Shown: positions 51,331 to 62,657 of the stretch, one piece after another
How the letters are laid out: every line of letters begins with the position of its first letter
Numbering within the stretch: the stretch's first letter is position 1
Notes under the pieces: model-generated
The model's input: only the letters and a program-made list of their open reading frames with translations
Databases searched by the model: none
What the model was told of the DNA's origin: nothing
DNA from: Pocillopora verrucosa
Taxonomy: Eukaryota; Cnidaria; Anthozoa; Scleractinia; Pocilloporidae
Assembly: GCF_036669915.1 (NCBI RefSeq)
Contig: NC_089322.1
Location: forward strand, 10,268,795 to 10,332,794
Reading direction: 5' to 3'
Length of the DNA stretch: 64,000 nucleotides
Position numbers and translations under genes: made by a program

Positions 51331-52099
51331 ATCAGAAATGTAGAATTTCTAAGTTGTCGACAACCGAGCGATATTATAGAATGCACAAGCTCGGAGAATT
51401 TGTCCACTAAAAAAAACCAAATAAATTTTTGGAATCGCTTGACATTACTAAACATACATTTGATATCGCCTCTTTGAGAGTTCCTTATGTTCATACAAAT
51501 TTTCGCCATTGCGGTGTGGGTGAACTCACCGTCTAACTTTATTTAAAGAATCGACAGAGGTCAGTTTCCGCTTCGTTACTTTTTCCAAACTTCGATAAAA
51601 TTTTTTTTCCTAGTCAAAATCAACACGTCCTCACTCAGTTGTCCCCGAAAGATACATAAATGGTGGTTCATTTGCATATTGTGAATTTTTAGGCTGATTT
51701 AGGGCTATTTTTGCTCGGTTTTAGTTCATCTGCTCTGCCCTCTAAATAATCCTTTCCAAGGTACGTCTACGAGTAACGCCAAACTAACGAACCCACTGGA
51801 AAAAAAATGCTGTAAATTCGTTCTAGAAGCCCATATAACATCGAAATTGTTAACTTACGCTCTGTTCCTCATTCGAAGGTCATGTAAAATCAAATGGAAT
51901 TAAAGGCCGCGAGTTCCAGCCTAAAGATTTGCCGAGACCCTTGGAGTTGAGGCACTCTACAGATATTGCGGTACTCAAACCGTAAGAGCTTTCAAGTTAT
52001 GGTTCAAACTAGTTACATTCGGTGTAACAAGTGACCGCTGAATGTTTCTTAGGACATTACATACCCTTGAATGTATTCGGTGAATGTTGCCTCAATTAA

Positions 52100-55000
52100 A
52101 GTCTATTCTAGTGAGAGGCCATGGACAAAAAAAAAAAAGACATATTTCTCAATTAACATAACCTTCTTTATACCCGAAAACGAAATTTTTAACAGTGTTA
52201 AGGTTTTTCTAAAATTTTATTTATATATTTACCTTTTAAAAAAAGTGTGGGGTTAACAAGTTCTGAGGTCCGCAGGTACCGGAGGTGAGGCGGTTTACTG
52301 AGACGCTTTCGAATTTGACCAGATGATGACCTCTTTTCATAGGAGGCGCCGCCTTATTTCTCTTCGGTGGTCTGTTTTTGTTATTGCTTTGTTTTGTTGT
52401 TGTTGCTTTTTTTGGTGATCCTTGTTAATTTGGATCTTCCTCTGGTTATTTTATTTTTCACATCAACATTTGTAATCTTTTACCTGCGCCCGAGAATTTC
52501 AGTCCCAGATGTTCAAAACCCCAGGGTCCATCAAAAATATTGTCAATGGTCTGTTTTCTTACTTGGTTACGGCCTTCTTTATAAATTACAGTACCCGCAG
52601 CTTTGAACCATTAGTTAAAATTTATGCACGATTCAACGTATAAGTTTTGACGCCTCCGCCAACTTCTATGAATATGTTTATGCTGGTGTGAAGATCTTGG
52701 AAGGGAGGGGGGTGTTTCTTCTTCTGCCGCTGTACGTTAAATTGGATTAGAGCGTATGCGTAATTTTTAAACATTTTGGTCTGTCTGAGATAAGATAGAT
52801 GCTTCAATCTTAGTTTAGTCATCAACATCCCCTCTACCCACTCCCACTGACACCAAAAAAATTCAACGACAAGTACAAAAATAAAAGTGATAAGAACTTC
52901 GGGGTTGAATGGAGAATATTTTACATAATTTCCATGTTAACGTTTGTTAAATTAAGAACTATGGCGGCAAATTGTCGAAGGTAAAACGCACCGTGACCAG
53001 AGTGTAAATTGAACTAGAACAGCTGTTTAATTTTGGAGCAACTGTAGAATACCCTGCCACTTTGGTCCACCTCATTTACATGTGTCATGAGGCTTTGAAG
53101 ATCGAGGCATAACACAATATAGTTTTTTCTTATTCAATGACATGTAAATGAGTGGCAGGGTATTGTGCAGCTTAGCTTTATTTTATTGTAAGACAGCTTA
53201 TCAATGCAGGTAGTCGAACGAATCGTTTAAAAATTCTACATTTTGCTTTGCTTGCGAATAGTCGAACTTTATATTCATTTGCTTAAGTTTCACTTTTACT
53301 CAGTGAGATATTTCAACTGCGTAATTGTCGAATAAAGAAAAACCGTTACGGTGTTGTTTTATGAATATTGCGATCCATAGGAAATGTCACGTCATGGGAT
53401 TATATTTCTTAGGCGTATAGTTTTTAAGCTTCTACTTATCGAAAGATGCGTTTTTCATTGTTTCCTTTAGCGGTTTATATCCGTCGTCTAAGACCTATCG
53501 TGACGGACTTGCGAACTGAAATTTATACTTATTTGCATAGCCACTGAGGCAACTCAAGCGAGGTGGAAATGGTGTAAATATAGATGTTATTGATAAGCTC
53601 ATGCCAAAAGATGCGGAGATCCTGGTGATATGGGGTCTATACACTAGGAAGCTGGAACAGGGACTTGGGAATTGGATCATTAATATTTAAGTTCGGGTTC
53701 ACCAGGTGGTATTTTGCGGTCGAAAAGGTAAATACGGGAAACAGGCTGTCTTTCTGGGGGTTGTAATATTTGCAAACGGCTAAATATCTTCTTTTTTTTT
53801 TTTCGAAAAATTGACAGAGAATTGACTTGATGAATTATCCCGCGACCATCCGTCAAAATACACGGTACAGAATGTGGTAAAATAATAAAAAAAGTAAATA
53901 CAAAATGAAAAATGCCCTTGACAACTTTTTTAGCTGGTTGACCGATCATAATACACATTATAATTTCCATGAAAAAATAAAATTTCAACGTCATTTTTTT
54001 AAAAATTTTTTTAAGATAGCAGCGTGCGAATTAAGGATTCAGTTTCAGAAAACAGGTCATAAGCAAACAACCTACAAATGTTTACCTCTAACTCCAGAGA
54101 ATCACTTGCGTATGGGGTGAAAGAAGAAACTTTAGGGCATGATTCCTTTCAGTGTATATGGTAGTGAGCTTGTTAATACGCTTGCAGCATCCAGTATGAT
54201 GAATTGAAAAAAATTCAAAATTAGCATTTTTTAGTTATTACTTTTATTTACTCAATAAGACTGATGTAAATATATCAAATTTTATTTTCCATTTCATATA
54301 TGAATCAGCCATCACTTTTAGACCATTAATCGTTGGGTCGCTAATCCGGCGTAGAACTCCTTTTAAAAGCTTCCGTCTCTGAAATCGTTTAAATAAGCTT
54401 ATTCTTTATTTACGGAGACACTACCACACACATTAGGACAAGAAACATTTATAGATTCTGAGGATAGCAGTCATTCCACGAGGTTATTCGTTGGTCTCTT
54501 TAAGTTTCGGTGGCAGGGCGAGTTTATCTTCGGAATTTTTAGGTGAGTTGAGTTTCAATGGCCAAAGCTGTTTTTTTCCCCTTTTTTTAAGTCATGCAGC
54601 GATGAACTGGTTAGATATGAAAACAGACTTAATGTTTTAGAGCCAAATTATGCGTCACACACAAAGAGAACCTAGATTAATAAACATCTTTATCCCTGGA
54701 TGGGTGCGGTTTAAACTGCGATTCGAACTTATAATTTCAGTTCTTGTTTTTAAACAGACTTGTCTTCGATTTAAGACCCAATGCGGATGAACAGTTCAAA
54801 AGTATATAGTGTTCATCCGATTCTAAGAGGCCATTATGAATTGATATCTTGTGCTCGATCAAATTATGGATGATAACATTGGGATTTGTCCTGCTGTCAA
54901 TCATAAGAGTTCGATGGAACCTGGAGTCGTAATATATTTGGTTTTCCCCTTTGTGTTCAGCATGTGTCACGTTAGCTTTAAACTAGCGTGTCACATAGTC

Positions 55001-57180
55001 ATTCTTGTTACTCTGTATAAGTTTTTCTTTTCTTTTGTCTTTTTCTCTCTCTCTCTCTCTCTCTTTTTTTTTTTTAATAAGCCTTTTACTAAAGAAAACA
55101 ACAGCTATTATGGAAACTATTACCTTAACGCCCACCATAACTTGGTTGAAAGGATCTCAATGAACCACCTGAATGTGGTTTTTGAGATTGTTGACGTCAT
55201 TCCTATGATCGGCAGTAATGTTTCAATTCGTACACTAGAAGAGCAAGTTGAGTTGAAACATTCATTATAAGACCATTTACTACTTTTACTTATTTATTTG
55301 TTTCTTATTTTGTTGGTTTTTTTGTTTATTTTCGTTGGGGCTGATTAACTTTAATTCGCATTTTTAAATTAAAATCGATTCCAAACGGCCGTTTTGGATG
55401 TTCATTGTTTACTGTTTTAGGGAGCTTTCGGAGCAATACAAGATGAAAATTAGAAAAATCTTCAGGATTGTAATTACTTGAGTTCTTTCAATCAATTTTA
55501 ACCTTGATGACGTAAATTTAATCATTCTATACCGTTTACAACCCATTGTATGAAGGGCACCCCGGAAATTTTAAAGAAAAACTCGAGGCTTGTCAAAATT
55601 CTCAAACTATGCATCGCTTCGATTGTTTACGATCTAATAAGAAACGGGAGCCATAGGAACATTTAAAGCTCATTGGCTAATTTATTTTATTTCATCATCC
55701 TTTGCTCATTCTTGTGGCCGTATCCAAAAGTTCTTGAAATACTTTTAGGAACAAGAATATGTGATGCCTTCATAAATTAATAAGACTCGGAAATTTGCTG
55801 TCACTTATCTGCCACACTTTCTTCGATACGTACAACTTGCAATTTACCCACTCACGCTCGCTTCCTTTCCGACCTATTTCACTTACTTATTTACTTCTTC
55901 ATTTAACATAACCAGCAACTGTATGAGCAAAGTTCTCTTCATTTCTTCGCAAAACTCTCAATATCTAACAGAGTAAGATTAAGTATTTTAAATGGAGTTT
56001 CCATCCATTACATTCTGGAAAGTTTTTATCTTCAAAGTGAAAAAGAAAAAAAAAAAAAGAGATGCATGTTATGCTTATTTACTGCAAATATTTATAGTTA
56101 TGGTTAATTTCAGGAAAGAAAGGCTTAAACTCATTATCACACCGAAGGCTTTTGGTTCCTTTTTCATATTTAAAATTGATCAGCTTCAAGAATAATTTCA
56201 GTAAGGTGATTAATGGGCCACATTTAAGGTGAAATGTGCACTCAACCAAAAAGAATCACTGATTATTTTTGAAATATATTCTAGTAGCTTTTATAACTAA
56301 AACTCATTGGAAGCTGAAGACTTGTTAATCCACTAAAAGCTAATAAAGAAATTTAACAGAGTAAGGAAGATTAGAAACAAAAAATAGTAACAGCGCGATA
56401 GTTGAATGATAATTCTGGTAATCAGCAGGAAGCATCTTTTGTTATTGAAAGTCAAGTGGCGGTCAGGAAATTTGAAACTTTCTTTCTATGTTCTCGAATT
56501 TTCTTCCTGCGTTCTCGAATTTTCTTATATTATATTATTATTATATTTCTTATATTATATTTCTTATATTACAAACGATACAACAGCTAAACATCACATT
56601 CCATCAAAGAAGCAGGAGTGTTTCCAGATGCCGTGTTTCTCAGTATGGTCCAATATTGCAAATTACGGTGTCACTCATTGTTATTGATGCCCAAACAGAA
56701 TTCTCGTATTAATGAGTTACAGCTGATTATTAACATAACAAAACAAAGTTTGACTTGGATGTTTATTAAAAGTAAATATCGTGTCAAAACTGTTTTAAAC
56801 CATTGGTGGTTTGGAAAAAGACGGCTGTTTTCTTTGATGAAGAATGCAATAAGTCCGTTCTTTCGACTTTTTCTCAACACGGTACATTGTAATTTGGGTA
56901 AACAAACCGTGGAAGACCCCATAGGGTGCCAATATTTCACCATTTCGTCAAAAGAGACGACAACTACTCAACAGTCGACGTAAGGTGAGTTTTGCTCTGC
57001 ACTCTATATGAAAGCAACCGTGTTATTACTCGTAATATACCTAACATTTTATAATTGAGCCTTCTTTACGGACAATTCCCTCGTCGCAAGGCATACCTAG
57101 AAATTTTGGTATGTTCTATCAGCTTACAGCATCATTTACGAACTGAGTTGTAGGCTTCCATATACACAGTATGTGGCTAA
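52100..57180. other. Gene-poor interval before GPCR 3
   Basis: No gene supported. Includes the 53048-53164 inverted repeat, a (TC)n run at about 55047-55066 and assorted A/T tracts. Open frames of 60-140 codons at 54.7-57.0 kb show no family or exon structure. Confidence 0.45.
53048..53164. repeat. 117-bp inverted repeat (small foldback)
   Basis: Arms AATACCCTGCCACT + TCATTTACATGT and their complement; the left arm has about 10 extra bp between the two blocks. The loop is about 55 bp. MITE-like; no target duplication seen. Confidence 0.8.
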
Positions 57181-57189
57181 TATTTCGGG

Positions 57190-57471
57190 TATCATACACA
57201 AGTGAATATCTTTCTTGTGAAAACCTATATTTCCGCTCTGTCGTAATATATCCTTATCATCCTAACTTCTGGATATATTAATTTGATTAAAAGGCTCGCT
57301 AATTAGATTAACTTTACCAATACGTAAGCAATTTAAGCAATGTGTGCTATCGTGTTCCAAATGCGTAAAGTGTTAAACAGCAGATTCGACTTTTCGTCAG
57401 TTCTAGGTGTGGGAGAAAGGAAGCATATTTTCTTGTTGCTGACATCAAGAAGTACACTCTTGAGAATTACG
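57190..57471 (+). promoter_or_regulatory. Conserved 5' flank of GPCR 3
   Basis: Inverted, diverged copy of the GPCR 2 flank (31985-31707). Probably contains promoter and 5' UTR. An ATG at 57361 is in frame with exon 1 with no stop between, and the same is true in GPCR 2, so a 37-codon longer N-terminus is possible. I prefer the ATG at 57472 because the sequon-rich segment begins there in all three receptors. Confidence 0.55.
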
Positions 57472-60400
57472 ATGAACACTACAATAAACTCTACAGATAC
57501 AGAGAACTCCTCTGACGGTAAGTCGAATCTCAAACATTTTGCGTGATTGATAAAGGGCTTTGAAAGAAAGCATAGAATAATGTAAGCTGTCACGTAAACA
57601 TTTTTTTTCCTTATTCAACTATCGTCTACTCATTTTTACTGTGTTTACAAGGCTGATATGGCAACTCCTTCCATTTAATTCAACTCTTGTCGCTGTAAAC
57701 GGCTGCGAATATATGAAATTCATATATTTGAACTGCGGATAAAGACGTGAATATGAAAGCGATCTTCGCAGTTATGAACGCTACTTAAGCAGTAACGAAA
57801 AGAAGGCTTGAAAAAAAATTCAGGCCTGTACGGGATACGAATTCCATATATTTACAGCCGTTTATTCACCACTTCACGGGTTTATTTGGAACCAACACAG
57901 CGACCAACTCCCAGTTGGCTTGTTAGCTCACTTGGTAGAGCACTGCATCGGTATCGCAGAGGTCATGGGTTTATCCCGTACAGGCCTGAATTATTTTCAG
58001 GCCTTCTTTTCGCTACTGCTTCAGTAGTGTTCATAACTGCGAAGATCGCTTTCATATTCACGTCTTGCCGTTGTGGCCAATGGTCGTTTGAGTTGCATTT
58101 TGTCTGTCTTCAACTCGTTTGACGAGATTATGAAACATATTTTTCGCCAAATAAACAATTTATTGTATGATATGTGCTTGAAAGGAGAGGGTCACTAGAG
58201 ATTTATGTTCAACTGAACAACGTGTAATTTTACGATTGTCATTCCATGAAATGCTTCGAATGGGAAGAAAGCGAAACGAGCCGTTTACATTGAACTAATT
58301 ATGGTGCTATTTATCATCGTAAAACTGGGAAGACGTGAGAAGGAAGCTCGTTGCATACTGACGTCGCCACGGTATGCAATAGCAGGATGCTACCATTTAG
58401 CTGCGGTAGTCTCGGTGTATTTTGAAAGGAAAGGCACGTCCATGTAAAGATATTGCAGCACTGTTTTTCTTTACAGTCGAGGCGTTAAAATTCAGAGAAC
58501 GTGTAGCATCTCTTTTGTCGCCTGTTTAATCTGTTCATCGCGAAGTTAGTTAGATAGCAAATTAACTTGCACCTTGAAAACCTGTCGGAGGAAATAACTT
58601 TGTAGTATCATGGGATCTAAGCCAAAGTAAATCACACTCAACGCCATCATGTGCTTGTCCATCAAATGGCGTCATGCGATAATCAGTTTATCAAAAACTC
58701 TTAATTTGAATCCGTCAAATTTTGACGAGTTCATTTTATTGACTTTCTCCCGGCACTTTTTATCTTGTATGCGTGTGACCTTTTTCTTCTGAGGTTAGGG
58801 GGCTTCAACATGCAGTCATGCTTCCTTAGCCTTAGCATTTTTTCACGAGTTTTAAATTCAATAAATGCCATTTGATAGCGAGTCAATAATTCGCTGATTA
58901 CCAAAAGAGCTTTCGTCATTATCATTACTGAATGACCACTAATGCCATGCTCGTGTGCGTCAATGGCCTCTCTTACTGTATAGGCACCTCTTACAAGGCA
59001 ACTGAAAGAAAGCCGAAATAGATATGATTAAAACCGATTAATGAAGGCATAACAGGCTAAAAGAATCATTTCTAATGGACTGATTAGAAAGTACTCTCAA
59101 TAATCACAGGCTATCTTATTTTTCGTGAGGTTGTTGTCTAGACTCCTTTAAAATCCTATTAGGTTCGAATTTTCGTGCTTTTATGTCGGAATCTAAAAAA
59201 ATAATCACCAGATACAAAACACAGATTACCATATGAATCAGGAGAAAATAAACGATTTCTTCATGTTGCGGCTGGTTGAGAGACTAAGCCGTCCAGAAAA
59301 AAAAAATGTTGTTCGAGTGTAACTAAAGGTTAATGATATGATTTTTAACACAGGGCACGGACACAAAAGAAAATACATGTAAATTACTTTTTTATTCGAC
59401 GGATTGGGAGGGCCGAACTGGAAAATATCTGACTCAAGATCATAAGATACAGGCTTTTCCATACAAAAAATTGATTACCATATGAGCCGGGAGAAAACAA
59501 GTAATTTTTTTTTTCGTTGCGGCTGGTTGAGAGGCTAAACCGTCCAGACAAAAAGAAAATTGTTGTTAATGATGTGATTGTTAACACACGGGGCATGGAC
59601 GAAAAAAAAGTACATGCTAATAATTTCAGTTACTTCTTTTTCACTCGACGGGTGGGAGGGTCGGACGGGAAAATATTTGATTCGAGGTCTGGACATACGG
59701 ACCTGTAGCGCAAGGAAACGCCTGACGACTTTTCCAGACCGGCTCTCGTCAACTCGTCGGGCCTCATCGACGTCAGCTTTCGCTCTTTTCGCTAGCGTGG
59801 CCGCACAGTTCTTTTGATGATAACGAAACATGAAAAAGGGAAAAAAAAGGTAGATATTGCAAACATGCAATAACAAGAAAAACCAAAACAAAACAATACA
59901 GAACATACCCCTCTGTTTGCTTTACACAGGGCAGTCACCTGGCCCCAGCTCTCTACATAAGACGATCTTCACAGTACTGTATTCGATGACCATATTTGTG
60001 GCAGTGGTCGGAAATCTTCTTCTGATCTTCATCATCAAAAGAAGACCAGAAACAAGATCGCTGACTGGTTTCCTGTTTGTCAACATGGCCGTCGCTGACC
60101 TTCTGGTGGCTCTGATTGCTATGCCTGTCTCCATGTATATCCTGCACGGTGGTGGGGTATGGGCAACGGGAATGTTTGGAAATGTCACGTGTTCGCTTAC
60201 GTTTTTCACGTTTCATGTCACACTCGGCGCATCCATTTTAAGTCTGTTGATTATGTCAGTGGATCGTTACTTTGCAGTTGCCCGTCCTCTTCACCGTTTT
60301 GAGACGTTTCGAAAGGCTAGAGTCCTAACTGTGTTTATTTGGTTGAGTGCAATGATTTTCTCCATTCCAGCTGCTATTATTTGGAGGCTTGTTCATTGGC

Positions 60401-60978
60401 CTCAAACTGAGGGTTTGGTTTGCGGTCCAAAATATGAAGAGCTTGGCAAATTTGGGACGAAGGGTTTCTACACTTACCTCGTTCTAATTATGTACCTGAT
60501 TCCACTTATCATAATAATTACCCTTTATTCTCGGATCTGTCTCACGCTTTGGCACCGAAGCATGCCGGGTGAAGCTTCGTCCGAAATTGAGAAACGTAAC
60601 GAGATTACGAAGCGAAGAGTTGTGCGCATGCTCGTCATAATCACTGCTGTTTTCGCTCTTTGTTGGTTCCCGGCTCACTTTTTTCATTTACTTATTGCAT
60701 ATCGTCCTGACGTCTTGTCGAAACTTCCGTATTACGTAATGATCTTTTGCTTCTGGTTGGGTCACGCAAACAGTGCGGTAAACCCATGGCTGTACATGAT
60801 GTTAAACGAGAAATTCCGTATCGCCCTCAGTGCTACTGTACGCGGAAGGGATCCAAGAATGCGATCCGGCTCAAACAGAACCCAATCCACCTCAAAGTAC
60901 ACTTCAATCGAAGGCGGCAATTCGTTCAAGACAAGACAGTCAAATAGAGAAAAATCCAAAGCAGAAACATTCATGTGA
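57472..60978 (+). CDS. GPCR 3: class A (rhodopsin-like) peptide-receptor-like GPCR
   Basis: Two exons: 57472-57517 (MNTTINSTDTENSSD, three N-glycosylation sequons, phase 1 donor GTAAGT) and 59930-60978 (after TTTACACAG). Joined length is 364 codons plus stop. TM1 VAVVGNLLLIFII, TM2 NMAVADLLVALIAMP, Cys at the start of TM3 (FGNVTCSL), SVDRYFAVARPL, ECL2 Cys (EGLVCGPKY), TM5 IMYLIPLIIIITLY, TM6 FALCWFPAHF and TM7 WLGHANSAVNPWLYMML are all intact. The C-tail is rich in S, T, R and K. The sequence looks like invertebrate neuropeptide-type receptors, but ligand class is not decidable. The 2.4-kb intron holds a SINE-like foldback and a 249-bp tandem duplication. This is the only member here with every class A motif, so it is the probable functional receptor. 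Confidence 0.95.
57744..58066 (+). mobile_element. tRNA-like SINE/foldback element in the GPCR 3 intron
   Basis: Arms of about 90 bp (57744-57836 and 57976-58066) are inverted copies, for example 'gcgatcttcgcagttatgaa' and 'gtaacgaaaagaaggc' reversed on the right. Between them 57920-57985 carries tRNA promoter-like boxes: TTAGCTCACTTGGTAGAGCA (box A) and ATGGGTTTATCCCGT (box B), with a CTGC..GCAG anticodon-arm-like stem. It lacks a proper acceptor stem, so it is not called as a tRNA gene. Confidence 0.75.
58070..59220. other. Interior of the GPCR 3 intron
   Basis: No exon or further repeat recognised. Confidence 0.4.
59224..59720. repeat. 249-bp tandem duplication upstream of GPCR 3 exon 2
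   Basis: Unit 1 starts at 59224 and unit 2 at 59473. Shared phrases: 'gattaccatatga', 'ttgcggctggttgagag' with 'taa.ccgtccaga', 'gttaatgat.tgatt.ttaa' and 'gggaaaatat.tga'. Divergence is moderate. It ends about 210 bp before the exon 2 acceptor. Confidence 0.8.
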
Positions 60979-60984
60979 GACGAT

Positions 60985-62430
60985 ACGTACTTAATCCAAC
61001 CTAATGCTTATCGGGCTTCTTCATGTAAAACCGCCATCAAATGTCCTGCTGCCATAGAAAGCGCGATTTACAACATTCAGTAGTTTAGAGTTCTGCGTGC
61101 GATAGTGTCAGAAACGTTGGAGTGCGATTGATAGTAGATGGTTGTCATTGCCGTTTGACAAATTTTTCAATGTTCTCCCACGCAAAGAGAGTCAGCACGT
61201 GAGGGACGAAGAAGATCTGGTGATCCTTTGCCAATATTTCTATGTCGAACCTCCTTACCTGAGAACAGACGCAAGATTCTCAGACAAGAATTAACTGACT
61301 TAGCTATAGTTGCAACGATCCCTCCATCATTTGTTACTCAACGGTGTTTGCTAGAATTGAAAATCCGTAGGGAGACACTGATTGAGCCCTGGTGAGCCCA
61401 ACCTTGACCAGCGCGTTTTTTTGTTTTTGTTTTTTTTTCGGTTTGGCGGCTCTTTTTTATCGAATTTTTTACCCCGTAACCCTTGTGGATATAGTAAGGT
61501 TTGGCGCCGAAAACACTTTGTTTTGTTTATTGATAGTTTTTGTTTTTTGTTTATTATATTGTTGTTATAATCATTATTATAGAATGACTTATCAAAATCA
61601 TGATGATCAGCTTGAAAAGAGGGCCACCGTGCTCTAGCCAATAGTGTTATCCTAATGCAAAAAAATTTGTTTAGTTCTAAAACTGTTCTTAATTGTAAGT
61701 GTGTTTCTTCCACGCCCCACATTTAAGCTGCCAAAGAAAGGAGACCAAGGCCAGAATTGCTTTCTGAGAGCATTCATTACAAGATATAAAATATGTAGAG
61801 CTCAAAAAAGCTCACGATTTAATTTTTTTTTTCCTTTTTTGCACTACTTTTTGTCTTCAAGCGCCAATAACTGAGAAAGAAAACCTTCCGAGGACATAGA
61901 GGCAACCTCCCGAGATCGACTTCGGTCCGCCTGAAATTATTGAGATCAACCATATTGCTCCAATCATTTCTTTGTTAAAAAACAACTGGGGGCGCTCAAG
62001 ACGAAGCGAAACGAAGCGAGTATTATGAGCAAGTCCTTCCCCGTGCGTTTCTTATCCTTTAAAGTTACCACCAGACTGAAGGCAAGACTCGTTTCCTTTA
62101 GTAACCCCAGAAGAGTTAGGTCGAAAGAGGTTTTTTCAAAAACATGCACAGATCATACATTTCTCTGTTTGTTTACACACCAGATAATCCTCGAATTCGG
62201 AAGTGGTCACAATAATTTTTTACAAACCAAAAAGAGACCGCGCGGACACGCAATTTGTTTCTTTTGTTATGCGTCTAGCTAAATCTCAACCTATGATAAA
62301 GTGTGATACGAGCATGGGAACGTAATTCTGAGTATATGTATAGTAACCATATTATTATTTGCTATATCTTCAAATGATTAATTGATATTACTTTACAAAA
62401 AAGTGTAATAAACGCTTTTATTCATGATTT
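60985..62430. other. Intergenic between GPCR 3 and the hairpin
   Basis: No gene supported. AATAAA at 62407 is far from the receptor stop; the closer 3' end signal was not identified. T-rich runs occur at 61410-61440 and 61820-61840. Confidence 0.4.
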
Positions 62431-62436
62431 TAATCA

Positions 62437-62573
62437 GTTTTCAATCACGCCGTGACATCATACCACAATACCACCGGCATAAGTAACATTGCACGATTGA
62501 GGGAGTCGCGCAATGTTACTTATGCCGGTGGTATTGTGGATCCTTGGTATAATGTCACGGCGTGATTGAAAAC
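62437..62573. repeat. 137-bp near-perfect hairpin
   Basis: Arms begin GTTTTCAATCACGCCGTGAC and end with the exact complement; the inner arms ACCGGCATAAGTAACATTGC also pair exactly. The right arm has about 8 extra bp (around 'ggatccttgg'). Loop about 17 bp. Probably a young foldback/MITE; a long hairpin RNA is possible if transcribed. Confidence 0.92.
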
Positions 62574-62657
62574 TTCAAGATCATATATCAGTCTAATTAA
62601 ATTACAGCTTGATTCTCGTCTACGGTGTGACTTATTCGAAAGTCTATAGTTTTTCAT

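Larger units (their letters stand above)
49960..52090. mobile_element. Palindromic tandem-repeat element, copy B
   Basis: Same order as copy A: coding-like scrap (49962-50190), reverse-oriented hairpin (about 50312-50368), forward hairpin units near 50825, 51052 and 51281 (period about 228 bp), then the tail with 'ctgtaaattcg' (about 51811) through 'catacccttgaatgt' (about 52075). Lacks the MITE. In addition 49668-49722 and 51560-51614 are inverted repeats of each other ('cttcgttactttttccaaac'), which copy A does not show. Confidence 0.75.

Noticed and set aside
54851..55270. A 139-codon gene
   Set aside because: The frame crosses a (TC)n and T-rich low-complexity stretch; composition is not protein-like and no domain is seen.
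57915..57990. Functional tRNA gene
   Set aside because: Boxes A and B are present, but there is no complete acceptor stem and the anticodon arm is imperfect; the inverted arms point to a repeat element.
59857..59929. N-terminal extension of GPCR 3 exon 2 starting at a TTG
   Set aside because: The stretch is intron: a TTTACACAG acceptor precedes 59930, and exon 1 at 57472-57517 joins in phase.
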